DNA from: Thermoplasmata archaeon
GTDB taxonomy: Archaea; Thermoplasmatota; Thermoplasmata; JAGHBH01
Reading direction: 5' to 3'
Length of the DNA: 11,290 bases
Assembly: GCA_021161085.1 (NCBI GenBank)
Contig: JAGHBH010000066.1
Span: 1-11,290 of the forward strand
The notes under the pieces were generated by a model. The model saw only the letters and a program-made list of their open reading frames with translations, did no database searches and was not told where the DNA came from. Of this stretch, positions 5,687 to 11,290 are shown one piece after another. Position 1 is the stretch's first letter. Every line of letters begins with the position of its first letter. The translations under genes and the position numbers were made by a program.

Positions 5687-7255
5687 GGCGAGCCATGGGA
5701 ACAGAAGCGCTCTCACGGCAGGGTCTATGAGTCTCTCCACCACCAGCCCGGGGAACAGGCTGAAGACGATTATGACGGCCACCAGGATGGTCATCCCGAT
5801 GAGCATGCTCGTGGGAGCGTCCTCCGGCGGGTTCTCCGGCTTCGGTCCCAGGAAGGCGCTGTAGAACACCTTGACAAAAGAGGCAAGGGTGAGAACGCTA
5901 ACAAGCATTGCAATGACCGCTATTATGGGGTTGAACTGGTACACGCTCTCGTATATCAAAAGTTTGCTGCTGAAACCGTTCATCGGCGGCATCCCTGCTA
6001 TGGCCAGGGCGCCTATCATAAAGAACACCGTGGTGAATCTCATCGTGTGTCCCAGCCCGTGCATCTCGTTGAGGTTCCTGGTCTGGAGCCGGTAAAACAC
6101 CGCCCCTGCCGTCAGGAACAATAGACCCTTGTAGAGGGCGTGGTTTATTATGTGGAATATGCCCCCTCTCATGGCGTCAACGCCGAAGGCAGTCATCTTA
6201 GCGGGGTCCGACAGCACCGCTATCCCAACGCCGACGCCCAGCAACATGTATCCCGTCTGCGATATCGCATGATAGGCCATCAGCCGCTTTATGTCCTTCT
6301 GGACCAGAGCCATCGTCACGCCTATGAACATGCTGAGTACGCCCAATATGACGACTATCCACCCCAGCGTGTAAGTGTCAAGGTTAAAAGCCCCTGTGTT
6401 CGGGTTGTAATGGCCGTAGATGGTGAAAGACGTCCTAAAAAGCGCGTACAGACCTGTCTGGCTCGCTGCAACGAATATCGCGGAGATACCGCCGGGTGCC
6501 TCGCTGTAAGCGTCTGGGGTGGCCATGTGCATCGGAACGCTGCCCGCTTTGAGAGAAAAAACAGTTACCAGCAGACCGAGGGCTATCTTGTCCAGCACGG
6601 ATGCTCCGCCGGCAGAGGACATCGCCTCAGATATGACACCCATGTTGAGGACGCCGTACTCCCCGTAAAATATGCCTATAGCAAAGAGCAAAAAGACGCC
6701 GCTTATCGTGCTGTAGAGCATGTACTTGAAGGCCGCCTCGAAGCTCTCTCCCCTCTCGGTGCGGAAGGCGACAAGACCGCAGAGTGCGATGCTGGATATC
6801 TCGAAGAACACGAACAGGTTGAATATGTCGCCGGTCAGCACCATACCATACGCGCCCACGGCGGTCAGCTGAAGCAGGGTGTAGTACTTGTCCTGTCCGC
6901 TGTACTTATCTATGAATGACCAGGAGTACAGCACGGCGGCGGTGGACACGATGCCCATGATGATGGCCATCAGCACCCCCAAACCGTCCACCACGAGCTG
7001 TATTCTGAACACCGGATTTATGCCGCTTCCCGAGTGGGCTCCCAGGGTGTACACCACCGGAATGGGGGACTGCGACCAGACTTTGTCGGCCAGAACGGCC
7101 ACCATGGCCAGGGATCCCAGGAGGAACAGCGCGGCCACGTAGCGGGGGGCCCTGGAACTGGCCTTTCCTATGAGCGGGGTGAGGAACGCCCCCAGGAGAG
7201 GCAGTATCACCACCAGGATCGGGGCGTGGTCTTGGAAGAACTCCGGTACCATCAT
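5675..7255 (-). CDS. mbhH: Mbh complex antiporter-like subunit MbhH (MrpD/NuoN-like proton channel)
   Basis: MbhH is the large multi-pass subunit that should translocate protons and drive the Mrp-like exchange. The 526-residue protein has about 14 hydrophobic segments. The charged residues of the proton path are present: Glu152 in FFEISS, Lys177 in AFKYML, Lys236 in SLKAGS, the KDIKRLMAYHAISQ segment (320-333), His368/His372/Lys376 in GGIFHIINHALYKG, and Lys431 in MNGFSSK. These match MrpD and the NuoL/M/N family, and the length is normal. The start is ATG 7255, overlapping the mbhG stop as ATGA. ATG 7252 is also possible, with GGAGGT about eight bases upstream of 7255. No MrpA-size subunit is present in the window, as expected for Mbh, where MbhD and MbhE stand in for its C-terminal part. 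Confidence 0.95.
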   Translation of the reverse strand: MMVPEFFQDHAPILVVILPLLGAFLTPLIGKASSRAPRYVAALFLLGSLAMVAVLADKVWSQSPIPVVYTLGAHSGSGINPVFRIQLVVDGLGVLMAIIMGIVSTAAVLYSWSFIDKYSGQDKYYTLLQLTAVGAYGMVLTGDIFNLFVFFEISSIALCGLVAFRTERGESFEAAFKYMLYSTISGVFLLFAIGIFYGEYGVLNMGVISEAMSSAGGASVLDKIALGLLVTVFSLKAGSVPMHMATPDAYSEAPGGISAIFVAASQTGLYALFRTSFTIYGHYNPNTGAFNLDTYTLGWIVVILGVLSMFIGVTMALVQKDIKRLMAYHAISQTGYMLLGVGVGIAVLSDPAKMTAFGVDAMRGGIFHIINHALYKGLLFLTAGAVFYRLQTRNLNEMHGLGHTMRFTTVFFMIGALAIAGMPPMNGFSSKLLIYESVYQFNPIIAVIAMLVSVLTLASFVKVFYSAFLGPKPENPPEDAPTSMLIGMTILVAVIIVFSLFPGLVVERLIDPAVRALLFPWLAGGV

Positions 7256-7602
7256 TCTCTCAACCTCCTTGCCCTGCGGGTGTCAACGGTCCCGTATCGT
7301 TTGTAGAGCATCACCGTGAATGCCAGCAGGAGGGCGGTGGTGGCCACCCCTATCACGATGCTGGTCAGCGTGAGAGCCTGGGTGGTGGGCATGACCATCT
7401 CTGCCCCGGGATTTGGATTCTGGTAGAATATGGGGGCCGTGCCGTTCTCCCTGTAGCCCAGGGCCACCAGGAACAGGTTGGCCCCGGACTCCATGAGGGC
7501 CACGCCCATGACTATCTTGACCATGTTGGTCTTGACTATACAGATATACAGTCCTATGGCCACGAGGGCCACGGATACGACGAAGGGCAGCTGCCAGAGC
7601 AT
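7252..7602 (-). CDS. mbhG: Mbh complex subunit MbhG (MrpC/NuoK-like)
   Basis: MbhG is a three-helix membrane subunit of the Mrp-like module, homologous to MrpC and NuoK. In the 116-residue protein the helices lie at about 5-23, 28-50 and 73-100. The second has the conserved acidic MGVALMESGANLF segment (32-44, with Glu38) and the third the PTTQALTLTSIVIG signature (72-85). A longer frame upstream to 7677 exists but is not conserved. ATG 7602 overlaps the mbhF stop by one base (TGATG) and has GGAGGTG five bases before it. The gene ends in an Arg-rich tail, and the AGG AGG codons there serve as SD site for mbhH. Confidence 0.93.
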   Translation of the reverse strand: MLWQLPFVVSVALVAIGLYICIVKTNMVKIVMGVALMESGANLFLVALGYRENGTAPIFYQNPNPGAEMVMPTTQALTLTSIVIGVATTALLLAFTVMLYKRYGTVDTRRARRLRE

Positions 7603-8063
7603 CAGTCCACCTCCCTGGTGAATGCGGCCTTGGAGAGTGCCAGTATGATGAGGCCCAGGCCGCCTATGACCTCGCATCCCACGGCTATGTTCATCAGCGG
7701 CACGGTCCCACCGGTGTTCAACCCTGCGTCCGTGACACCGAAGGAGACAGCATCACCGAATAGGCCGCCGGCGTTCGCCAGGGTGTTGGCGAAGAACGCA
7801 GCGCTCATCCCTATCAACCCGGCCCCGAGGAACAGAAGGAGGCCGAAACTCTCCACGGTGGAGAGGACACCCTTCTTGTAGAGCGTCCCGCCGTACGCCA
7901 CCACCACCAGGGCCACGGCGCTGGCGGCCACCGCCCCGCCCTGGAACCCCCCGCCGGGGGTCAAGTGTCCGTGGAGGATAAGATAGCCGCCGAAGACAGC
8001 GATCAGGGGATAGAGGACACCGCCCATGCTCCTCACTATCTTGGACATGGGACGCATCATCAC
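7602..8063 (-). CDS. mbhF: Mbh complex subunit MbhF (MrpB-like)
   Basis: MbhF is a four-helix membrane protein of the MnhB/MrpB family in the sodium/proton exchange module. The 153-residue sequence contains the family hallmark HGHLTPGGGFQGGAV (31-45) and later hydrophobic segments at about 46-58, 72-92 and 124-144. The start is either GTG 8063, giving a GTGA overlap with the mbhE stop, or the following ATGs at 8060 and 8057. GGAGGT is 5 bases before the GTG and 8 before the first ATG, so the choice is open by one or two residues. The SD site falls in the Gly-Gly codons at the end of mbhE. Confidence 0.93.
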   Translation of the reverse strand: MMMRPMSKIVRSMGGVLYPLIAVFGGYLILHGHLTPGGGFQGGAVAASAVALVVVAYGGTLYKKGVLSTVESFGLLLFLGAGLIGMSAAFFANTLANAGGLFGDAVSFGVTDAGLNTGGTVPLMNIAVGCEVIGGLGLIILALSKAAFTREVD

Positions 8064-8473
8064 GCACCACCTCCCTGGGGATTCTCTCCCTGGGCGTCCG
8101 CCCCTCCGCCGGCCGGGCCGATGCCGTGTTGTACAGCTGGCTCGGGAGAGTATCTGAGGCTCTTTATGTCAATCTCCTCTTCCTCGGCCTCTTCCTCCTC
8201 GGGACGACGCTTCAACGCAAGCCTGATGGCCACCAGCACGCCGGAGACGGCGGAGAACAGCACGGTTGCCTCTCCCAGGGTATCGTATCCCCTGTAGTCG
8301 AACACGATGGAGGTCACCACGTTGCTGGCCCCGGTCTCGTTCTGGGCGTTGTCTATGAAATAGTCGTCCATATCGCTGTAGGTGGGATCGCCGAAATCCC
8401 TCATCTCGTACATGGACATCAGGAGAACGGCGAAGAGAACCAGGAGCGCTACCAGCGCTATGCTCTTCCTCAT
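8060..8473 (-). CDS. mbhE: Mbh complex subunit MbhE with long acidic/Gly-rich tail
   Basis: MbhE corresponds to a C-terminal piece of MrpA and belongs to the sodium-translocating part of Mbh. The 137-residue protein has a first helix at about 5-20, a polar external loop, the family signature NVVTSIVFDYRGYDTLGEAT (51-70), and a second helix at about 69-87. After it comes a low-complexity tail of about 50 residues: a Glu run (92-100), then a Pro/Gly/Gln-rich end. I judge this longer than needed for the family core. GGAGGT in the last codons of the tail serves as SD site for mbhF. The start ATG 8473 shares one base with the mbhD stop (TGATG). Confidence 0.9.
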   Translation of the reverse strand: MRKSIALVALLVLFAVLLMSMYEMRDFGDPTYSDMDDYFIDNAQNETGASNVVTSIVFDYRGYDTLGEATVLFSAVSGVLVAIRLALKRRPEEEEAEEEEIDIKSLRYSPEPAVQHGIGPAGGGADAQGENPQGGGA

Positions 8474-8727
8474 CAGTAATCCTCCCTCCTCTGCGTTCCT
8501 TTGATGGCGAAGATGAATATCGCAGTGGTCAGAGCAGCGCCCACACCGGCCTCGGCAATGGCCACATCGGGCGCCTGGAGGATGTAGAACTCAAGCGAGA
8601 GGAGCAGGCTGCAGGCCCCCAGGGCCACGGCGGCGCTTATCAGGTCTCGCATCCTCACCACGAAAAGGGCCGATAGAACGATCCCGGCCAGCACGACGAT
8701 CTGGACACCATCGGCCAGGGATATCAC
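8473..8727 (-). CDS. mbhD: Mbh complex subunit MbhD (DUF4040/MrpA-C-terminal-like)
   Basis: MbhD is a three-helix membrane protein of 84 residues that matches the small domain otherwise fused to the end of MrpA. The conserved centre is SLLLSLEFYILQAPDVAIAE (40-59), in which the acidic residues within the membrane (Glu46, Asp54, Glu59) are likely ion-path residues. It starts with GTG 8727, which overlaps the mbhC stop as GTGA. GGAGGTG lies five bases upstream in the last codons of mbhC and supports this start. Confidence 0.92.
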   Translation of the reverse strand: MISLADGVQIVVLAGIVLSALFVVRMRDLISAAVALGACSLLLSLEFYILQAPDVAIAEAGVGAALTTAIFIFAIKGTQRREDY

Positions 8728-9104
8728 TTTTTCACCTCCTTCAGCCTGTCCACCACGGCCATGACCGGCTCGACACCCGCCCTGTGGGAGGCTCGGGCCA
8801 GGGCGTGGGCCCCGGTGGGGTTGGTCAGCAGAAGGGCCGCCAGGGCCAGGAATGTGTGGACCATGAAGGTCAGAGCGGTGGTGTCAGCGAAATCCGACCG
8901 TACCCAGTTGATCAGCCCGTAGCCTATGACCGCCAAGGCCAGGAATATGGAGCCGAAGGTGGTACATTTGGTGGCCGCATGCAGCCTGGTATAGACATCC
9001 GGGAATCTGAGAAGCCCTATCATCCCCAGGCCGTTGAAGACGATGGCCACGAGCAGGAAGAGGTAGAACAGGAACATCAGCGGAGAAAGTCCCAGGATGC
9101 TCAT
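8724..9104 (-). CDS. mbhC: Mbh complex subunit MbhC (MrpG-like)
   Basis: MbhC is a three-helix subunit of the MnhG/PhaG family in the Mrp-like module. The 126-residue protein has the family signature GLLRFPDVYTRLHAATKCTT (30-49) after the first helix, a second helix at about 50-66 and a third at about 77-93. A soluble basic/acidic tail ends in RLKEVKK. The ATG 9104 overlaps the mbhB stop as ATGA, with GGGAGG a few bases upstream. The last codons hold the SD site of mbhD. Confidence 0.93.
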   Translation of the reverse strand: MSILGLSPLMFLFYLFLLVAIVFNGLGMIGLLRFPDVYTRLHAATKCTTFGSIFLALAVIGYGLINWVRSDFADTTALTFMVHTFLALAALLLTNPTGAHALARASHRAGVEPVMAVVDRLKEVKK

Positions 9105-9409
9105 GCGCCTCCCTCCGTTCCCGTCGTTTCCCCGGCGGCCTCGCCGCCAACGTTCCTCTCTTCGAGATATCTGGCTATGTACAGGGTGGTGATGAATGAC
9201 AACAACGCATATACTATTGCTATATCTATGAAGATAACTTCATAATATGCTACGCCAAGAGCGATCATCAGCGCCACCACCAGGGTGTTTATGGTGTCCA
9301 GAGCCACGGCCCTGTCCGGAGCAGTTGGCCCGGCTGCCAGCCTGATGGAGGCACCGAGGATGTACAGCACCAGGAATCCGGAGACCACGAGAAACGTATC
9401 CTCTATCAT
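9101..9409 (-). CDS. mbhB: Mbh complex subunit MbhB (MrpF-like)
   Basis: MbhB is a 102-residue, three-helix membrane protein of the MnhF/MrpF family. The signature RLAAGPTAPDRAVALDT (23-39) joins the first and second helix, and DIAIVYALLSFITT (62-75, with Asp62 in the membrane) lies in the third. The C-terminal 20 residues are a soluble Gly/Thr/Glu-rich tail whose last Gly codons give the SD site for mbhC. The ATG 9409 overlaps the mbhA stop as ATGA, and AGGAGG lies about eight bases upstream. Confidence 0.93.
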   Translation of the reverse strand: MIEDTFLVVSGFLVLYILGASIRLAAGPTAPDRAVALDTINTLVVALMIALGVAYYEVIFIDIAIVYALLSFITTLYIARYLEERNVGGEAAGETTGTEGGA

Positions 9410-9939
9410 TCGGCAATCCTCCTAGCCCACTTGGGGAAGCTCCCGCACACCTTGCTGGCATCCGCATACTCCTTCTCCTCCTCACCGAGGGCGACATTTA
9501 TCCAGTGGACGTACAGGTCGTTGGTCTCCTCGTCAACGTCCACGGTGAGGGTTCCCGGGGTCAGGGTGATGGAGTTGGCCAGAGTCAGCACGGCCAGATC
9601 CTTTTCCAGCCCGCTCTCTATCTTCACTATCCCCGGCCTTATCTTCCCGGTTATCACCCTGTAAGCGACGTCCAGGTTCGCCTTCGCCATGGAAAAGAAA
9701 AAGGGGTATATCAGATACACCAGGAAGGTGAACCATCTCACAGGGTTGGCCATCCGCATGTCGCCGCTGGAGCAGAACATCTTTCTCGTAGCCACACCCA
9801 CGATAAGGGCGATGACCGCCCCGGCGGCGATCTCCTCGACGCTCCACAGCCCTATCACCAGACCCACATCGCCGCTGCCGGCGGTGAGCAGGAGATAAAG
9901 CAGGAACGAGACAACAGCCGTAGCCGCAAACGCTTTCAT
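9406..9939 (-). CDS. mbhA: Mbh complex subunit MbhA (MrpE-like), first gene of the operon
   Basis: MbhA is the MnhE/MrpE-type subunit of the antiporter module. The 177-residue protein has hydrophobic segments at about 3-19, 25-50 and 68-86. A cytoplasmic domain follows, with the family signature RPGIVKIESGLEKDLAVLTL (101-120) and ANSITLTPGTLTVDVDEE (121-138). The frame is open up to 10059, but I place the start at ATG 9939. GGGAGG lies seven bases upstream, the hydrophobic N-terminus begins there, and the candidate TATA box (9988-10002) would fall inside a longer gene. ATG 9945 (adding Met-Arg) is possible but too close to the SD site. Confidence 0.92.
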   Translation of the reverse strand: MKAFAATAVVSFLLYLLLTAGSGDVGLVIGLWSVEEIAAGAVIALIVGVATRKMFCSSGDMRMANPVRWFTFLVYLIYPFFFSMAKANLDVAYRVITGKIRPGIVKIESGLEKDLAVLTLANSITLTPGTLTVDVDEETNDLYVHWINVALGEEEKEYADASKVCGSFPKWARRIAE

Positions 9940-9946
9940 CCTCATT

Positions 9947-9952
9947 CCTCCC
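9947..9952 (-). promoter_or_regulatory. Ribosome binding site of mbhA
   Basis: GGGAGG on the minus strand lies seven bases before the ATG at 9939. It decides the start of mbhA against the upstream in-frame Met codons. Confidence 0.7.
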
Positions 9953-9987
9953 TTGGTCTCAAGGGACATGCCGAGGGAACCCCTTTG

Positions 9988-10002
9988 GTTATAAAAATAT
10001 AG
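9988..10002 (-). promoter_or_regulatory. Candidate TATA box of the mbh operon
   Basis: The minus strand reads CTATATTTTTATAAC, the most AT-rich stretch between the two gene groups. Initiation about 25 bases downstream would fall near 9969 and leave a leader of about 30 bases to the mbhA ATG. All 14 mbh genes follow with almost no spacing, so this is probably the main promoter of the operon. Confidence 0.6.
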
Positions 10003-10007
10003 TGGTG

Positions 10008-10090
10008 GGTTGTGCAAAATCGGAGCATCTGTGTGCATGAGGATGGAGGCTCGAACCACATACGGTTGTGCATAAAAGATGAATAACCGT
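10008..10090. promoter_or_regulatory. Repeated motif block upstream of the mbh promoter
   Basis: The 9-mer GGTTGTGCA (TGCACAACC on the operon strand) occurs at 10008-10016 and again at 10064-10072. The shorter core TGTGCA occurs a third time at 10032-10037. An inverted repeat AACC-6-GGTT spans 10054-10067, and ACGGTT (10062-10067) pairs with AACCGT (10085-10090). The block lies just upstream of the TATA box, where archaeal regulators often bind. The function is inferred from position only. Confidence 0.4.
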
Positions 10091-10125
10091 CGCTGTCCCT
10101 ACCTTCCTTTCTTCTATCAGTTCTC

Positions 10126-10524
10126 TCACAGCTCCCTGGAGAACCGGTACCACCTCTCAACATCCTCTTTCTCATGTTCCCGCGGGTCAACAGCCCCGCC
10201 GCCCTCCTTGACCAGCAGGAGGAGAGCCCTCCTCACGGCAAGTGCCATCCTCCCCAGGCCCTCCAGTTCATCCTCGCCTCCGGCGGTCCGGATGTCCTCC
10301 ACAAGATCCCTCATACATCCCTTGAGGAGGGACACCGCTTCCATCCTCTCCTCTTCCCTCACCTCACCCTTGAAAAACCGGGCCATGAACACGCTCAGGG
10401 GAAACTCCCCCTCACCGCATCGCACCCTGTCGGGAAAAGCCACGGCCGGCGGAGGGAAAGGACTCTCAAGTAGCCCGAGAATCTCTTTTCTCCTCTCTTC
10501 CAGGGGGGAAGACAAAACCCCCAT
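10126..10524 (-). CDS. Unrecognised soluble helical protein
   Basis: I do not recognise this 132-residue protein. It is charged and mostly helical by composition, with no transmembrane segment, signal peptide or metal motif. It has a single Cys pair far apart (in RVRCGEGE and LKGCMRD). The middle part (MEAVSLLKGCMRDLVEDIR) and the ALAVRRALLLLVKEGG segment look like amphipathic helices, and it ends in VERWYRFSREL. The start is uncertain. ATG 10524, four bases after the stop of the zinc-ribbon gene, is chosen because it makes a tight operon. ATG 10542 would overlap that gene, and the frame stays open to 10587. No clear SD site separates the choices. It probably shares a transcript with the zinc-ribbon gene. 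A link to hydrogenase is not supported by anything in its sequence. Confidence 0.6.
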   Translation of the reverse strand: MGVLSSPLEERRKEILGLLESPFPPPAVAFPDRVRCGEGEFPLSVFMARFFKGEVREEERMEAVSLLKGCMRDLVEDIRTAGGEDELEGLGRMALAVRRALLLLVKEGGGAVDPREHEKEDVERWYRFSREL

Positions 10525-10528
10525 CCCC

Positions 10529-11287
10529 CTATTCGATGACATCCACCGTGGGCTCGGGAGACTCAAGCATGGCCTCGATCCTTTCACGCCACTCCTTTAT
10601 CTTCAGATATCCCCAGAACAGGAACACCAGGCCGATGACCATTATCACCATACCAACGATGGTGACGGTCCAGTTCACCCATCCGAACTTCTCGTAGGCG
10701 GTGAACATCCCTATGGGAATCCGGAGAGCATCATGCAGATAGGACAAAAGCGGGCCTCCGAAGAAACCCAGCATTGTGAGTATGAAACCTATCCAGAACA
10801 TCTTCGCCGGCTTCTCCTCGTCGAAAGCCTCGGCAGCAGCCAGTTCCTCCTCCTCGGCTGTCAACGGCGGGGGTCCTACCACGGCCGCTTCAGCGGGAAC
10901 TTCTTCTTCGAAACCCTCCCCCTCAGCGGGCTCCTCCACGTATTCCTCGCCGCCTTCGACGTATTCCTCCTCCCCGTACTCCTCCTCCCCAGCGTATTCG
11001 TCCCCTTCCGCATACTCCTCCTCGCCTAGGTACTCCTCTTCCTCTTCAATAACATCGTACTCGGGCTCCCCCTCCTCTTCTTCCTCCTCCATTTCCACGA
11101 TGCTCTCCTCGAAGAGGGCTTCCGGAGACTCTCCAACCTCCTCGGCCTCTTCCACCTCCTCCTCGAACTCCTGGCCACAGTTGGGACACACCAGGGCGTC
11201 GATGGGGATGGTCGCACCGCAGGTGGGACACTCCGCCATTTCCTCATACTCTTCTTCTTCGGGAATCTCTACCACCAGAACCCCCAT
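10529..11287 (-). CDS. Zinc-ribbon membrane protein with Glu/Tyr-rich repeat region
   Basis: The 252-residue protein has three parts. Residues 20-37 form a zinc ribbon (C20-P-T-C23 ... C34-P-N-C37-G). Residues 40-158 are strongly acidic, with a Glu/Tyr repeat block at 81-119 (units such as GEEEY, AEGDEY, VEGGEEY). Two transmembrane helices follow at about 163-184 and 204-228, joined by a loop with YEKFGWVNW, then a short charged tail. The zinc ribbon and acidic part are probably cytoplasmic and could serve as a binding platform, but no function is known. The ATG at 11287 is the first in the window and the preceding codon is open, so the real start may lie upstream. ATG 11239, directly before AECPTCG, is another candidate. 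It precedes the 132-residue protein by four bases. Confidence 0.75.
   Translation of the reverse strand: MGVLVVEIPEEEEYEEMAECPTCGATIPIDALVCPNCGQEFEEEVEEAEEVGESPEALFEESIVEMEEEEEEGEPEYDVIEEEEEYLGEEEYAEGDEYAGEEEYGEEEYVEGGEEYVEEPAEGEGFEEEVPAEAAVVGPPPLTAEEEELAAAEAFDEEKPAKMFWIGFILTMLGFFGGPLLSYLHDALRIPIGMFTAYEKFGWVNWTVTIVGMVIMVIGLVFLFWGYLKIKEWRERIEAMLESPEPTVDVIE
10931..11047 (-). repeat. Degenerate tandem repeat encoding (E)nEY units
   Basis: Within the zinc-ribbon membrane protein, codons 81-119 encode seven imperfect units ending in EY spaced 5-7 residues apart (Y86, Y92, Y98, Y104, Y109, Y116, with Glu/Gly between). At DNA level the plus strand shows repeated GTAYTCCTCCTC-like words. Such tracts can change unit number by slippage. 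Confidence 0.7.
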
Positions 11288-11290
11288 AAC

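Noticed and set aside
7603..7677. Longer N-terminus for MbhG starting at 7677
   Set aside because: It would overlap mbhF by 76 bases and add a polar Arg/Gly/His-rich stretch. ATG 7602 has a good SD site and begins directly at the first helix.
9940..10059. Longer N-terminus for MbhA starting at 10059
   Set aside because: The added residues are not hydrophobic or family-like, the region contains the TATA box and repeated motifs, and a well-spaced SD site supports the start at 9939.
9960..10090. SurR-type operator (GTTnnnAAC) before the mbh operon
   Set aside because: GGTT and AACC half-sites occur, but none has the three-base spacing and orientation of the SurR consensus.
10060..10125. Intrinsic terminator after the unknown protein gene
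   Set aside because: Only one short T-run (CTTTTAT on the minus strand) is present, and the weak ACGGTT/AACCGT pairing has a 17-base loop. This is not enough to call a terminator.
10079..11029. 316-codon open frame on the plus strand
   Set aside because: It is the antisense reading of the unknown protein and the acidic zinc-ribbon protein. Its C-terminal Leu/Phe-rich part is just the complement of Glu codons, and the minus-strand proteins have coherent domains.
1..11290. CRISPR arrays, tRNA or rRNA genes, insertion sequences
   Set aside because: I saw no regularly spaced repeats outside the coding repeat at 10931-11047, no tRNA-like cloverleaf sequence, and no transposase frame or terminal inverted repeats.

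Overview
The window carries a complete 14-gene cluster for a membrane-bound, ferredoxin-dependent, energy-converting [NiFe] hydrogenase of the archaeal Mbh type (mbhA to mbhN). All 14 genes lie on the minus strand and run from about 9939 down to 1477. The organism looks archaeal. The gene order is the canonical Mbh order, Ile codon ATA and Arg codon AGG are common, promoters have TATA boxes with short leaders, and Shine-Dalgarno (SD) sites of the GGAGGT type are strong. By eye the DNA is GC-rich. The flanking zinc-ribbon/acidic membrane protein and the sequon-rich surface protein suit a euryarchaeal or Thermoplasmatota-like genome, but the lineage cannot be fixed from this sequence alone.

Layout by region. 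1-701 (-): the 5' part of a cell-surface protein with eight N-glycosylation sequons, running off the left edge. 702-834: a divergent promoter region. 835-1577 (+): a two-gene unit encoding a small ferredoxin with an unusual first cluster motif and a HycI-type hydrogenase maturation protease. The protease gene converges on mbhN and overlaps it antisense by 101 bp. 1477-9939 (-): mbhN, M, L, K, J (hydrogenase and complex I-like module), then mbhI, H, G, F, E, D, C, B, A (Mrp-antiporter-like module). 9940-10125: a promoter region with a TATA box and repeated TGCACAACC motifs. 10126-11287 (-): an unrecognised 132-aa soluble protein and an upstream membrane protein with a zinc ribbon and Glu/Tyr-rich repeats.

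How the genes work together. Reduced ferredoxin, possibly the one encoded at 835-1050, would donate electrons to the two [4Fe-4S] clusters of MbhN. Electrons would pass through the cluster in MbhJ to the Ni-Fe site in MbhL and reduce protons to H2. MbhM couples this module to MbhH and the small Mrp-like subunits MbhA-G and MbhI, which in characterised Mbh pump protons and exchange them for Na+. MbhL has both CxxC nickel-binding pairs and a 42-residue tail after the second pair. The adjacent protease has the three expected nickel-ligand positions and is the obvious candidate to remove that tail.

The system belongs to a known family. The less usual observations are the Cys-to-Ser change in the ferredoxin, the antisense overlap of mbhN with its maturation protease, an identical 16-nt coupling sequence at two gene junctions, the repeated motifs upstream of the mbh promoter, and the EEEY-repeat zinc-ribbon protein.
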